Shown here: piece by piece, positions 20,142 through 30,774 of the stretch
How the letters are laid out: each line of letters starts with the position of its first letter
Position numbering within the stretch: the stretch's first letter is position 1
Assembly (NCBI RefSeq): GCF_029931775.1
Contig: NC_079323.1
Coordinates: 655,001 to 719,000 of the forward strand
Length of the DNA stretch: 64,000 nucleotides
Direction of reading: 5' to 3'
Source: Euleptes europaea
Lineage: Eukaryota; Chordata; Lepidosauria; Squamata; Sphaerodactylidae
Position numbers and translations under genes: made by a program
Notes under the pieces: model-generated
What the model was told of the DNA's origin: nothing
The model's input: only the letters and a program-made list of their open reading frames with translations
The model's database searches: none

Positions 20142-20803
20142 TAGGGCTGTGCATATCAATAAACCAGAACCGAAAATAAGCTGGGGGAAAAAAGCCATTT
20201 TCCATTAGCCTTTCCGCTACATAGAATCAATCCTGCGAAAGTTGGCTAATGGAAAATTTCCATAATAGAAAACAAAGGGGATTTTCTGCAAAGCTCCTAT
20301 GGGGGCATTTTTGGGGGTAGAGGTCCCAGATTTTCAGGGTAGCTTTCAGGGACTCTCCTTGCATGAACCCCAAAGTTTGGTGAAGATTGGGTCAGGGGGT
20401 CCAGTGTTATGGGCTCTGGAGAGGTCGTCTCTTCCCTCCTCCATAGACAAGCATTAGCAAATTAGTGAACAGAGAATCTCTTACCTTCCAATGCTTCTGT
20501 ATGGAGGCAGGAGGGGGCAACCTCTTCCAGACCGTATAACTTCAGACCCCCTGTCCCAATCTTCGCCAAACTTGGGGGTTCTTGCAAGGAGAGTAACTGC
20601 AAGCTACCCTGCAAGTTTGGAGGCTCTACCTCAAAAAATGCTCCCCCCTCCCGGTTGATTTTTTTTGGGAAACCCGAAAATAAACCGAATTCCCATATTT
20701 ACCTGTATGAGAATTCCGCTTATTTTGGGTTTCCTGAAAAAAAATCAGGCCCAATAACCCGAACCTGAATTTGGCCTTTTTTTTTTTTTTTTGCACACCC
20801 CTA
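20142..20803. mobile_element. MITE-like element, long copy of the 1469 family
   Basis: Starts TAGGGCTGTGCATATC and ends TTTGCACACCCCTA. The interior has two mirrored halves, each with the CAAAGTTTGGTGAAG / CTTCGCCAAACTTGG core, so the strand could fold over most of its length. Confidence 0.65.
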
Positions 20804-20814
20804 ATGAGACTGGG

Positions 20815-21085
20815 GCACTGCAGTGCAAGCTCTGCTCACGTCCTGAGTTCAATCCCGATGGGAGTCAGTTTCAGGTAGCCGGCTCAAGGTTGACTCAGCC
20901 TTCCATCCTTCTGAGGTCGGTGAAATGAGTACCCAGCTTGCTGGGGGTAAAGGGAAGATGACTGGGGAAGGCAATGACAAACCACCCCGTAAAAACAAAG
21001 TCTGCCTTGGAAACGTCGGGATGTGACGTCACCCCATGGGTCAGGAATGACCTGGCGCTTGCACAAGGGACCTTTACCTTTTTTA
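20815..21085 (+). repeat. SauriaSINE-type element
   Basis: Contains GGTAGCCGGCTCAAGGTTGA, GGTCGGTGAAATGAGTACCC, GGCAATGACAAACCACCCCG and TGACGTCACCCCATGGGTCA, the conserved blocks of squamate SauriaSINEs, and ends in the BovB-like 3' segment. It points to a squamate source. The TGACGTCA inside it (21025-21032) is SINE sequence, not a promoter element. Confidence 0.8.
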
Positions 21086-21758
21086 TTTAATGAGACTGGA
21101 CTCCAATGGCATCCTGAGATTAGACTGTACTAACCATGGCATCTAAGGAGTAGTGGATGTGAGCAATTTTGTCTGCAAAATGTAACACAAAAGAGTTGCC
21201 ACAGAGTCCTGCACATCTGGCAGGTCAAAATAAGAATAAGAGCTCCCCCACAACCCAGGAAAGCTCCACTAGATGGCATTGCATTGGGCAGAGAGGTGGC
21301 AGAGAAGCATCACCACTTCCCTGCAGTCACTGCCACAGAGTAGGCACCATGTTGGGCGCTCTCTCCCACGTCGTCACGTTTGCTTTGGGTTTTCCTCCAC
21401 TTGTGCTCTTTCCGCCCAAATATTTCACCACCACAAAGCTTCTTGATAAGCCCAAGGGCATTCTGGCTGGTGCTGAGGAGCAATTGTGTCCACTGCCCGG
21501 GTCGTCTCTGCATTCCACAAGGGGGACCGCTGCTGTGGCAGGAGCACCAACTTCGCTGAGTGGAAAGCCCGAGAGACAACAGGAAACCCCTCCAGATCCA
21601 TCAGCTTCCTAGGGTAGGGTAGAGCCATTATTCTAGCCAGCCCCCCGCCCCTTGTGTAGGCTCCAAGTGTAAACCTCAACAGGTCATGGCTGGTCTATGA
21701 CAAGGCCAGAATAGAAAGTTCCCTCTTTACCAAACTATGGCCGATAACGCATGGTCTG
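21086..21758. other. no recognisable feature
   Basis: Mixed-composition sequence. Several overlapping frames on both strands have no family resemblance, and no repeat was recognised. Confidence 0.4.
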
Positions 21759-21768
21759 TTTTAGAATT

Positions 21769-21896
21769 ATTGTCGAAGGCTTTCACGGTCAGAGTTCATC
21801 GGTTCTTGTGGGTTATCCGGGCTGTGTGACCGTGGTCTTGGTATTTTCTTTCTTGACGTTTCGCCAGCAGCTGACCATGGTCACACAGCCCGGATA
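21769..21896. mobile_element. 128-bp insertion with 10-bp direct repeats
   Basis: Flanked by the same TTTTAGAATT at 21759-21768 and 21897-21906. Inside, GGGCTGTGTGACCGTGGTC and GACCATGGTCACACAGCCC form an inverted pair around TGACGTTTCGCCAGCAGCTG. The family was not identified. Confidence 0.6.
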
Positions 21897-21906
21897 TTTT
21901 AGAATT

Positions 21907-22499
21907 GTTTGTCCCTCCTCTGTAGCGCCCCTTTCGATCAGGGGCACGCTGCTGGGGAGAGAGAGAGAGGCGTAGGGTCCAGCAGCGGGTGGAGGTGGCG
22001 GCATAGCTCTGCACCCCCCCCCACGCCATCCCACTGCCCCCCCCGGAGGTGAGGGGAGGGGAAGCTGGTGGCGGGGAGGTGGGCGGCAGCAGCAGCATGG
22101 CCCCGTGCTCCTCCACCATGCTGCCCCACCAGAGATGAGGGGAAGCTGGCGGCGGGTGGAAGGGGGGAGTTGGGGCACAAGGTCTGGGTGCCGTACAGGT
22201 ACCTCTGCTGCTGCAGGGTCTGGCCGTGGCTCTCCTCTGGCAGGGAGTCGACCCTGGAAGCTTAATTCTCCGGCAAGCTCTCGCCTTTGTAGCGGGGCTT
22301 AAGTCGCAATAATAGAGCAACTCAAAAACTCAGGGAAGCTCCGGGATGGGCCGGGTCGAACACGCAGGTCGGAGATGGCCATGTGTGTTGACATGGCAGA
22401 TTTGCTGCATGCCCGGGAGTTTCCACGGACAAAACGGCCATGTGTTATTGGCCTTTGTGCTTTGTCCCCAGAGAAAATGAGATCAATCATATGTCACTC
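21907..22499. other. GC-rich segment, no gene recognised
   Basis: Bases 21950-22260 are rich in G, C and CG dinucleotides, with CCCC/GGGG runs and GCAGCAGCAG-like stretches. Frames across it are low-complexity and match nothing I know. It could be a small CpG island or an unclassified GC-rich repeat. Confidence 0.35.
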
Positions 22500-22743
22500 T
22501 ATATCTGTGGTGGTGGATAGCACTGTCAAATCACAGTCAACTTGTGCCGACCCCATAGGGTTTTCAAGGCAAGAGATGGTCGGAGGGGGTTTGCCATTGC
22601 CTGCCTCCGCATCGGCTGAGTTAGGAGAGAGCTGTGACTAGCCCAAGGTCACCCAGCAGGCTTCGTATGGACAAGTGGGGAATCGAACTTGGTTCACCAG
22701 CTTAGAGTCCGCCACTCTTAACCTCTCCCCCACACTGGCTCCG
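22500..22743 (-). repeat. composite SINE
   Basis: The left part (CTTGTGCCGACCCCATAGGG, TTGCCATTGCCTGCCTC) is the 3' module of the 5S/Sauria type. The right part (GCCCAAGGTCACCCAGCAGG and the head) belongs to the GAA-tailed tRNA SINE. It looks like a chimeric family. Confidence 0.55.
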
Positions 22744-22902
22744 TCCACATCACACATCATAGCAGCACAATGGCTAGGCTCAGTGCTGTTGAAATGCAGA
22801 GGTATCTCCTGGAGCTGAAGTCAATAAATTAAGGTTATGAAACGTAAGAAGAAGAGCCCTGAAGGATCTGACCAGAGGTCCATTTAGTCCAGCGTCCTGT
22901 TT

Positions 22903-23111
22903 CAGGTTGCCAGGTCCCTCTTTGCCACCGGTGGGAGGTTTTTGGGGCAGAGCCTGAGGAGGGTGGGGTTTGGGAAAGGGAGGGGCTTCAATGCCATAGA
23001 GTCCCATTGCCAAAGTGGCCATATTCTCCAGGGGAACTGATCTCTATCGGCTGGAGATCAGTTGTAACAGCAGGAGATCTCCAGCTATTACCTGGAGGTT
23101 GGCAACCCTAC
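22903..23111. mobile_element. TAGGGTTGCC-type MITE
   Basis: Full copy: AGGTTGCCAGGTCCCTCTTT… to …CTGGAGGTTGGCAACCCTAC, with the common GAGATCAGTTGTAACAGCAG core. It opens a run of five copies before the first ubiquilin gene. Confidence 0.75.
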
Positions 23112-23268
23112 CTTCCAGTGAGGTTGTCGGGCTTAAAATGTGTCCGTGTAGGTGGCCGTGGGGTGTGTGTTCAGTTGTGTTATGGTTTACTGTGAGATTT
23201 TACCTAATGTTTTGTGACAAGGGACAAATGTTTAGTGCCCCCCCTCCAATCTGGTCAGCTTCCCAAAG

Positions 23269-23480
23269 AGGGTTGTCAGCTCTGGGTTGGGAAATTCCTA
23301 GACATTTTGGGGGAGGAGGCTAGGGAGAGAGGGGTTTGGGGAGGGGAAGGACCTCAGCGGGGTATAATGCCATATGGCCCCCCCTTCCAAAGCTGCCATT
23401 TTTCTAGAGGGGAACGGATCAGTGTGCTCTGGAGGCCGGTTGTAATTCCGGGAGAACTGCAGGCCCCGCATGGAGTGATC
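23269..23480. mobile_element. TAGGGTTGCC-type MITE, right end lost
   Basis: Begins AGGGTTGTCAGCTCTGGGTT and keeps the CAGCGGGGTATAATGCCATA block. Its right terminus runs into a C-tract. Confidence 0.6.
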
Positions 23481-23644
23481 AGCCCTGCCCCCCCCCCCGG
23501 CTCTTCTTCAGACACTCCCGGCACCTGCTGACCCCCCACCCCCCCGTGCAACAGAACCTTCCATGTGGATTGCGGCCAAGCCCAGAGGAGTGACTCCTAC
23601 TCAGAGGAGCTGCACAGCCCCTATGCAGTAGAATGGGTGAGCAG

Positions 23645-23880
23645 GAGTTGCCAACTCCAGCTTGGGAAATCCCTGGAGATTGGGAGGTGGAGCATGGGGA
23701 GAGTGGCTCCTGCCTCCTCCACTCCAAGAACTTCCTTGCACAAAAACAAGGTTTTTTGGGGGGGGGGGACTTCAATGCCATAGCGGCCATTTTCTCCAGG
23801 GGAACTGACCTCTATCGGCTGGAGATCAGTTGTAACAGCAGGAAATCTCCAGCTGGTACCTGGAGGTCGGCAACCCTATT
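23645..23880. mobile_element. TAGGGTTGCC-type MITE with insertion
   Basis: Starts GAGTTGCCAACTCCAGCTTG and ends GGCAACCCTATT. The middle has extra sequence (CCACTCCAAGAACTTCC) and a G-run. It may be two copies merged. Confidence 0.55.
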
Positions 23881-23946
23881 GGCAACCCCAAGACCAACCC
23901 ACAGCCTTCAAACTGGAGACATAGATACTGGAAGGCCTCCTCCCAG

Positions 23947-24155
23947 GTAGGGTTGCCAACCTCCACATATTAGCAGGAGATCTCCTTCTATTACAACTGA
24001 TCTCCAGTCGATAGAGATCAGTTCCCCTGGAGAAAATGGCCACTTTGGCAATTGGAGTCTATGGCATTGAAGTCCCTCCTCTCTCCAAACCCCGCCCTCC
24101 TCAGGCTCCGCCCCAAAAACCTCCCACCAGTGGTGAAGGGGAACTGGCAACCCTA
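23947..24155. mobile_element. TAGGGTTGCC-type MITE
   Basis: Full copy in the opposite direction to 22903: TAGGGTTGCCAACCTCCA… to …GAACTGGCAACCCTA. Confidence 0.75.
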
Positions 24156-24295
24156 CTCCCAGGGCCTTGCCCAGTCAGCCCCCTGGGCAAAACTACCCCC
24201 CACAGCGCTGCCAAGAAGCCCTAGGAGGACTCCAGGCCCCAAGCTTACAACTGGGAGAGGGTTGCCATTCCCCCTTGGCCACTGATGGGGGTGTA

Positions 24296-24490
24296 GGGTT
24301 GCCAGATCTAGGTTGGGGAACTCCTGGAGGCTTGGGAATGGAGCCTGGGGAGAACAGGGACCTCGGTGGGGTCACAGAGTCCACCCTCCAAAGCATCCAT
24401 TTGCTCCAGGGGCAAATGCTCTCTGTAGGCTGGAGGCGAGCTGTAATTCCAGGGGATCCCCAGGTCCCACCTGGAGGCTGGCATCCCTAA
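24296..24490. mobile_element. TAGGGTTGCC-type MITE, older copy
   Basis: Starts TAGGGTTGCCAGATCTAGG and ends GAGGCTGGCATCCCTAA, with both termini slightly decayed. Bases 24491-24879 are the 3' flank of the ubiquilin gene, where no AATAAA was found. Confidence 0.65.
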
Positions 24491-24879
24491 ACTGGGATGG
24501 GGAGAGGGCAGCAGAGGGAGTCTCCCACCACTCAGATCCTAAGGCCCACAGGATGGGATCCAGAAGAATCTAGCCAGGAAACTGTTTTTCCCAAAAATTT
24601 GATTCAGCAGTGCAAGAGAAAGGGGGAGCATCGCCGCGCCCAGCCTGAGCGAGACGGCGACAGAAGCTGGCTTCTTGAGCGGCCTTTGGGCACCGCGGGG
24701 GATGTTTTGTCTGCAGGGCCTCCGTTTGGCCTCCCGGCCCACCCTCTCAGCAGCACAGCGCTTCTCGCTGCCAGGCTCCTGCCCTCGCCAAAGGAGCATG
24801 TGCGCACGCCATGGTAATATCCACCATGCTGATTTTAGTGTGTCAGGTGACCCTACAAGAGGCAAAGGTAACTCTGTGG

Positions 24880-26532
24880 CTAGGATGCGCGGGGGTGGGT
24901 TAGCTTTTCAATGGCTGCGCTGATATTGCCTTCTGTGTCAATCAGAGCCTGCAGGTTCTGTTCTTGGTTGGGGAAGCCCATGGCCCTCAGCTGCTGCAGC
25001 TGGGCCTCGTACTGGGCCTCCGGGCCCTGCTGCTCCATGGACTCTTCCTCCTCGTCAGCTTTGGATCCGTCGCTGGCCGACTCCAGGCTCTCGTCGCCTG
25101 AGCTGAAGCTTCCCTCGTCCGAGGAGGGGCTTTCTCCCTCGTCCGAGTCCTCCATGCTTTCGGGTTCTACATCCGGGTCAGACAAGGCTTGGAGGAAATT
25201 TGGTACCTCCTGCGCGAGCGTCAGAAGGCCCGTTTGCATCTGGAGGAGGGCCTGCAGTGCTCGGGGGTTGCTCAGCAGGGCAGCGGCCTCGGACTTTGCC
25301 AGCTTGGGGGGCAGCTGCTGCACCCAGCCTTGAGAAGGGGGGGTCTCGTTGCACAGGAGAGAGTTGCAGTGGGTTAGGAACGTCTGCGTGGGGCCATCGG
25401 GGTCGGAAAGCGCGTTGGACATGTTCTCCATGAACTCCAGGTTCTCCGTGAGCTGCTGGACCATATTCTGGATGTTCTCGGACTTGTTGATTCCAGACCT
25501 CACCCCAACGCTCAAGACCGGCACGATGAAGCTCTGTCCCAGCCTGCTGCTTGAGCCGCTGATGTCGCCGTTGCCGAAATTGTCCCCACTCCTGATGGGC
25601 TGGGGAGCCCAGGGGTTTGGCAGCGGCTCTCGGTTCTCTGTCCTGGCCTGGGGGCTGACCCCTCCGGAGGAGGGCTTGCTCTCCGGCGGGGCGGATGGGC
25701 TGCCCTGGAACTGGGATTGCACAGCATTCAGGATGGGCGCTTCGATGTCGTTGTAGAGCTGCTGCAGCGCGCTGTACCCACCTGGGATGCTTTCGAGGTT
25801 GCTGAGGGCGCGGTCGTGATTCCGGATGATCTCGTCCATCACCGCCGAGCTGGTGGCCCCGTCGGTCATTTCTCGCATGAAGTCCGAGTTTGTGAGGATG
25901 TGGCTGATCTCCGGGTTCTGCTCGGCCAGTTGCTGCATCTGGGGGATGGACAAGATCATCTGCCGGACCTGCTCGGTGTCACCAAACAGGTTCTGCATCA
26001 CTTCGCTTATCAGCTCCTGCCAGGTCACATCCTGGTCCTGGGCCTCGTTCACAAAGTCAGACATGTCTGCGGCGTTCAGGCCCAGGACATTCATGCCAGT
26101 GACCCCAATGAGGAAGCCCAAGAGGAGGGGGTTGTTGTTCAAGGTGGAGGCGTCCAGGCTGAGCTCGACCATCGGAAGCAGGAGGTTCTCCATGGTCTGG
26201 GCCACCAGCTCATGGCAGGAGGCCACCAGCTCTTCCGGCTGGTCATTCCCGGGAGGCCGCCTCTGAGACTTGATGAAGAGATGGACTTTGGATCCATCCC
26301 TGACCTTGTGTTGCACCAGCGTGTTCTGGTCTTTGAGGATCTCGCCCGCAAAGATCAGGGACAGCTGCTCCGAGGGTGTGTGGAAGCGCTCAGAGAGCTG
26401 CTTCTTGAAGTCCTGAATGAGGGTGTTCTCGGAGACATCAAACTGCTCCTTGCGCTTCAGAGTCTTGACTATCACTTTGATGATGCGGGAGCTGGCAGCC
26501 TTCTGCCTAGGGGGCTTTCTTTTCTCAGCCAT
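24880..26532 (-). CDS. UBQLN3: ubiquilin, UBL-STI1-UBA type (UBQLN3-like)
   Basis: A 550-residue ubiquilin, a family of shuttle factors that carry ubiquitylated clients to the proteasome. The UBL domain spans about residues 16-90 ([12 protein letters not shown]). An STI1-like region follows, with NPEISHIL and the family signature [19 protein letters not shown] lies in the middle and an acidic Ser/Asp/Glu linker near 460-505. A C-terminal UBA ([14 protein letters not shown]) closes the protein. ATG 26532 sits in a strong Kozak context (GCAGCCATGG). The frame stays open for 120 codons upstream, but that part matches nothing in ubiquilins. The coding region is one exon, as in mammalian UBQLN3, and the position between OR51 and OR52 genes supports the symbol. 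A lineage-specific duplicate remains possible. Confidence 0.9.
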   Translation of the reverse strand: MAEKRKPPRQKAASSRIIKVIVKTLKRKEQFDVSENTLIQDFKKQLSERFHTPSEQLSLIFAGEILKDQNTLVQHKVRDGSKVHLFIKSQRRPPGNDQPEELVASCHELVAQTMENLLLPMVELSLDASTLNNNPLLLGFLIGVTGMNVLGLNAADMSDFVNEAQDQDVTWQELISEVMQNLFGDTEQVRQMILSIPQMQQLAEQNPEISHILTNSDFMREMTDGATSSAVMDEIIRNHDRALSNLESIPGGYSALQQLYNDIEAPILNAVQSQFQGSPSAPPESKPSSGGVSPQARTENREPLPNPWAPQPIRSGDNFGNGDISGSSSRLGQSFIVPVLSVGVRSGINKSENIQNMVQQLTENLEFMENMSNALSDPDGPTQTFLTHCNSLLCNETPPSQGWVQQLPPKLAKSEAAALLSNPRALQALLQMQTGLLTLAQEVPNFLQALSDPDVEPESMEDSDEGESPSSDEGSFSSGDESLESASDGSKADEEEESMEQQGPEAQYEAQLQQLRAMGFPNQEQNLQALIDTEGNISAAIEKLTHPRAS

Positions 26533-26819
26533 GGCTGCCCAAAGGCCTGCTGTGATGGTCCCGTCTGAAGGAGCAGAGGTCAGAGGAGGAGCAGGGGAGG
26601 GGGCCGTCTCCCTCCCCCAGTGGGTTGGTGAGAGGATGCAAGGGGCCACGGGTCTGCTGCCCCTTCCGTCTAAACACTCGCCAAGGCCAGAGTGCACATA
26701 CCAGGGAGATGGTGCCCTTCTTTTCTCTTTGCTCACGGCCTGGCAGGTTCCTTCATTTTCCTCCTCTCCCCTCTGCTGCTGGCTGGGGGCCGTTCCCCTC
26801 CCTGCACCTGCCTGGACTG

Positions 26820-26839
26820 TGACATCACTGGTGACCTCA
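26820..26839 (-). promoter_or_regulatory. CRE-like pair upstream of ubiquilin gene 1
   Basis: TGACATCA (26820-26827) and TGACCTCA (26832-26839) lie about 290-310 bp upstream of the ATG at 26532. Each differs by one base from the palindromic CRE TGACGTCA. The other two ubiquilin genes have similar sites at comparable positions. Confidence 0.55.
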
Positions 26840-26932
26840 CAGAGAACCAAGGACCATTGGTGGGAAAGCCCTCTAGGATCCCCCCCTCCCAATCAAACTT
26901 GGCCATCCCTCCGTCATCCCTCCAGATCCCAG

Positions 26933-27262
26933 GGTTGCCAAAATCAAGGTGGAGCCTGGAGTTCTCCTGGAATTACACAACTCATCTCCAAACAACCGAG
27001 ATCAGGTCCCCTGGAGAAAATGGCAGCACCAGAGGGCCAGCTCTGTGGGATATAGGGTTGCCAGCTCCGGGTAGGGAAATACCTGGAGATTTTTGGGGCG
27101 AAGCCTGAGGAGGGTGGGGTTTGGAGAGGGGAGGGACTTTAATGCCATAGAGTCCAATGGCCCAAGCGGCCACTTTCTGCAGGTGAACTGATCTGTATCA
27201 GCTGGAGATCAGTTGTAATACCAGGAGATCTCCAGCTAGTATCTGGAGGTTGGCAACCCTAG
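26933..27262. mobile_element. two adjacent TAGGGTTGCC-type MITEs
   Basis: A partial copy runs 26933-27048 and breaks at a second, full copy (27055-27262: TAGGGTTGCCAGCTCCGGG… to …GAGGTTGGCAACCCTAG). Confidence 0.65.
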
Positions 27263-27504
27263 TGGTATACCATAGATTTCTAGGCATGGGCAGGGAAGGA
27301 GGGGAGGGAGACAGGCGGAAGGACGGACAGCTCAATGGTGGCGCTCCAGAGAAGCAACATGCTTTCCAGGGTTCTCCCTGAGGTCCTGTTCCCATTAGGA
27401 AGTCCAGCCTCAAAGGCCAGGCAGAGGAGGGCCTTTGCCCGAAATGCAGAGGGAGGGAGCCAGGCCGGCACAGGGTGTCAGACCAGATGCACCATGGGTC
27501 AGAC

Positions 27505-28104
27505 TGTAGGCCCAACCCAAGGGTTAATGAGAAAATGAAATAAAGGAATGGAAATGATTTTGCCAATAGATGAAACTCTGAGCTAGGAGTTAATATGCTA
27601 AGATAGAAATCACCACCATGAGCTTAATGACCATGAGATAAGACACTTGGGTGAGAGACTCTTTAGAAGTAACTGCAAGAAGACAGGAGATAAGAAGGCA
27701 TGATGCTCACCTGTCTCCCACAGGACTCCTCTGGGCACTCATTGTCTCACTGACTTGTGGGTGAGGTGGTTGCCTTCGTCAGGGACCGAGCTGGAGGCAT
27801 GACTTCATTAGCATAGTAAATTGCCCACCCTCAAGGGGACAGTTGCTTCCATTTTCTGATCCTGCATCCTATGAATGAACGTGTTGTGGGCCTAACGTGG
27901 TTTTGCATGTGTAAGGTGGGAAGAAAATGGCATTAGAGGAGGAGAAAATGACGTATGAAATGATCGATAGCTTGAAATGTTCGATATATAAACTTATGCT
28001 GGACTAAACATAGTTGCTTCTGTCTTTGGACTAAAGGCTGTTATTCAGTTGAATAATAAATCTCTAAACCTTCTCCTCCGTGGTGTATTTATTGGGCCGG
28101 GACA
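27505..28104 (+). mobile_element. possible solo LTR, family unassigned
   Basis: About 600 bp starting TGTAGGCCC and ending GGGCCGGGACA, so TG…CA with short inverted ends. It contains a TATA-like GATATATAAAC near 27984 and AATAATAAATC near 28053, spaced as in an LTR. No matching target duplication was seen, so the call is tentative. It would be an old fossil. Confidence 0.4.
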
Positions 28105-28164
28105 CCAAGGGAAAGATCCTGTGGGTTTTAAAACTGCTTCTGCCAGCAAGACTCAGCATGGTGA

Positions 28165-28250
28165 ATACGTTTGTATGGAGCTGCCTTATACTGAATCAGC
28201 TCCCCCCGTGCCCCCCCGCCCCTGCCCTGCGTGGTCCAGCAAGGTCAGAT
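28165..28250 (-). repeat. tRNA-Ala-type SINE, tail fragment
   Basis: GAGCTGCCTTATACTGAATC is the reverse complement of the SINE tail. The rest is replaced by a C-rich stretch. Bases 28251-28890 hold nothing recognisable. Confidence 0.5.
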
Positions 28251-28894
28251 AGTTACCTGAGTTCTTTGCGTAAAGGATCGGTGATAATTGCAGATGGGAC
28301 CCGTCTTTAAGATTGCAAGTTCTGGAATTCCATATGTGGCACCTGTATAACTTTACCCCACAGAGCAAATCACAGTTGAATGGCTGGGAGAGGTTCTGGT
28401 CATTTATGCAGGGGAAATCTGTGTTTGGTTTGCTGCACAGTTTTCTGTTCTGAATTCTCAAACATCATATGCATCATATGCATGAGGGGTGTTTTTCAGG
28501 GGGAGCTTCTGAGTCCCTCCCCCTGAAAACGCAGCCTTGTTGTGCTTTACTTGGAGGGGGCAGGTCAGCTCTTAAAGGGGCTGCATGTGGTTTTGCTGGG
28601 TATTCCTCCTCACTTTTCTTCAACAGATCCCTGCCGGGAGCTGCCTTCCAACCTTTGCAGCCTCTCTTCGGTGTCTTCCTGCACATTTCACGAAGGTTTA
28701 ACTCCCTCTTTTGTGCTTTGCGGGAAGGGGTTGGATGGGAGGGACAGACATGTGGGAGGGAGAAGCCAGAATGGGCGTGGGGAGAGAAACACCAAGTTAA
28801 GAGATATGCATGGAAATGAGGGGAATTTGCATTGCTCTTGCCTGGAAGCAGTATTTAAATTTGTTCCAAAACAGGATCCTAGAACTGCAGGGGA

Positions 28895-29006
28895 AGAACG
28901 AGGCCAGAGCGAAGTCAAGTCGGAAGGTTGGTAAAATCATGAATAATGCAAAGGAAGCCTCGAAGCAGTCCAGCAGGGACTGCGAGCTAAATACCCCTGC
29001 ATAAAT
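28895..29006. mobile_element. Harbinger-type MITE, right part
   Basis: Ends CCTGCATAAATGGCCTAA, the terminus shared with the elements at 17201 and 37791, including a TAA at the edge. The left arm is not clear. Bases 29007-29335 show nothing recognisable. Confidence 0.4.
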
Positions 29007-29335
29007 GGCCTAAAAGTGGTCATGGAAATATGCCCGGCACAGCTGCCTTCCTGTTCCCCGACATCTGGATGTCTGAGGTCCGGTGCCACGTTGGGACTGG
29101 ACCTGTATCCACACAGGACTGTTCTGATTGAGAGAAGGCGTGGAGTTGCTCCCCTCTTCCCGGCCTGGAGTCACGGGTGTGGTCTCCCATGCACCTGTGG
29201 AAGTGAGCTTGGAGTCACAAATGCTCATGACAGAATAAATTCTGGTTGTCTTTAAGGAGTTCAAGGTGGCATACATCATTCTTCCTCTCCCATTTTAGCC
29301 TCACAGCAACCCTGTGAGGTAAGTCAGACTGACAG

Positions 29336-29600
29336 AAGAAGAAGAAGAGGAGTTGGTTTTTATATGTCGACTTTCTCTACCACTTAAGGAAGAATCAAAC
29401 CGGCTTACAATCACCTTCCCTTCCCCTCCCCACAACAGACACCCTGTGAGGCAGGTGGGGCTGAGTCTGGAGAGAACTGTGACTAGCCCAAGGTCCCCCA
29501 GCAGGCTTCATGTGTAGGAGTGGGGAATAAAACCCAGTTCACCAAATTAGCCTCCACCGCTCCAGACCACCGCTCTTAACCACTACACCATGCTGGCTGG
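29336..29600 (-). repeat. tRNA-derived SINE with GAA tail
   Basis: Well preserved: GAAGAAGAAGAAGAGGAGTT tail, body, and a head complementary to GCCAGCATGGTGTAGTGG. A short CA run follows at about 29690-29703. Confidence 0.8.
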
Positions 29601-29944
29601 CCTCCAATCACCCAGTTAGCTTTATGGCTGGGGGGAGGGAGGGCTGGAATCCAGGTCTCCCCAACCTCAGTCCCGTATTTCCCCCCCACACACACACACA
29701 CACTACACTACACCAGCACTTGGCACTCGGTGTTGCTTTAAACAAAGCATCATTAAAAGCCCATAATAACAACAACCATAAATTCAGTGCAAAAAAGAAA
29801 AAAAGCAACTGTTGAGGAGCCATCAGTGGATGAATAGTCCTTTAATCGAGTAGATGTGAAGTATCCATTTCCTACACAAAGGGCAGCAGAACATCTGGAG
29901 GAAAGAGCATCCTGTTCATTAGAGCGTGCGCAATGACTGATGAG

Positions 29945-30153
29945 TAGGGTTGCCAACCTCCAGGTAGTAACTGGAGGTCTCCTGCTATTACAACTGATCT
30001 CCAGCCAATAGAAATCAGTTCCCCTGGAGAAAGTGGCCGCTTTGGCAATTGAACTCTATGGCGTTGAAGTCCCTCCCCTCCCCAAACCCCACCCTCCCCA
30101 GGCTCCAACCCAAAAACCTCCCACTGGTGGCAAAGAGGGACCCGGCAGCCCTA
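29945..30153. mobile_element. TAGGGTTGCC-type MITE
   Basis: TAGGGTTGCCAACCTCCAGG to GGACCCGGCAGCCCTA, full length. Bases 30154-30475 hold nothing recognisable. Confidence 0.75.
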
Positions 30154-30477
30154 CTGATGAGACCCATGAAACATGACGTCCCATCCTGGCCAGCCCCAAA
30201 TGGGGAAGGGGGCAGAGGAAGTCATCTTGGCAAGCAATAAAGTCTGTTTATGAGGGGCACAACTATTGGGATGAGTGGGTGGGAGAGAGTTCCACAGCCG
30301 AGGCAGGGCCACCGCAGTCTGGAAAGCGGGGGTGGGGGGTGGGGGTGGAGTGATTGAGCTCTTCTACTGCAGACCGATGCGGGGGCCACCCTCTGAAACA
30401 GAGGGCCGAGGAGAAGCGGCGCCCCAGGAAGGCTGCTGCAGAGCAACTCGGGTGTGCAAAGAGCAGGACCTGCCCGA

Positions 30478-30657
30478 CTTCCAGGTCAGGCCTGGAATTC
30501 GGCTGGAATTGCAACTAATCTCCATCTGGAGGGTGGATCTTATGGCGTACCACACCCATTCTGAGCTCATTCCCCACTCCAGACTCCACCCTCCCCAGGC
30601 GCACTCCCATCCCCCCCCCCAAATTTCCAGGAATTTCGCAAGCCAGTTGGCAACTCT
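30478..30657. mobile_element. TAGGGTTGCC-type MITE, decayed
   Basis: Internal blocks and the right end (AGTTGGCAACTCTTG) are recognisable. The left terminus is lost. Confidence 0.4.
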
Positions 30658-30774
30658 TGTAAATGGGGCATTCTTATGGGCATGGAAATGAAGCCTGGCC
30701 TTTGGAAAGCTGGTCATAGCCTGAGATTTCCAGTCTGTAAGGGAGGGAGAGCCATGTGCACAACACTCTGCAGG

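Noticed and set aside
21025-21032. A fourth CRE (TGACGTCA) as a promoter signal
   Set aside because: It is a fixed part of the SauriaSINE consensus and is not near a gene start.
25717-26568. Plus-strand open frame of 283 codons
   Set aside because: It lies antisense to ubiquilin gene 1 and has no family resemblance. It is a product of the GC-rich coding sequence.
26533-26892. N-terminal extension of ubiquilin gene 1 by 120 codons
   Set aside because: The extension does not resemble ubiquilins, includes the CRE region, and an ATG in strong context sits right before the UBL.
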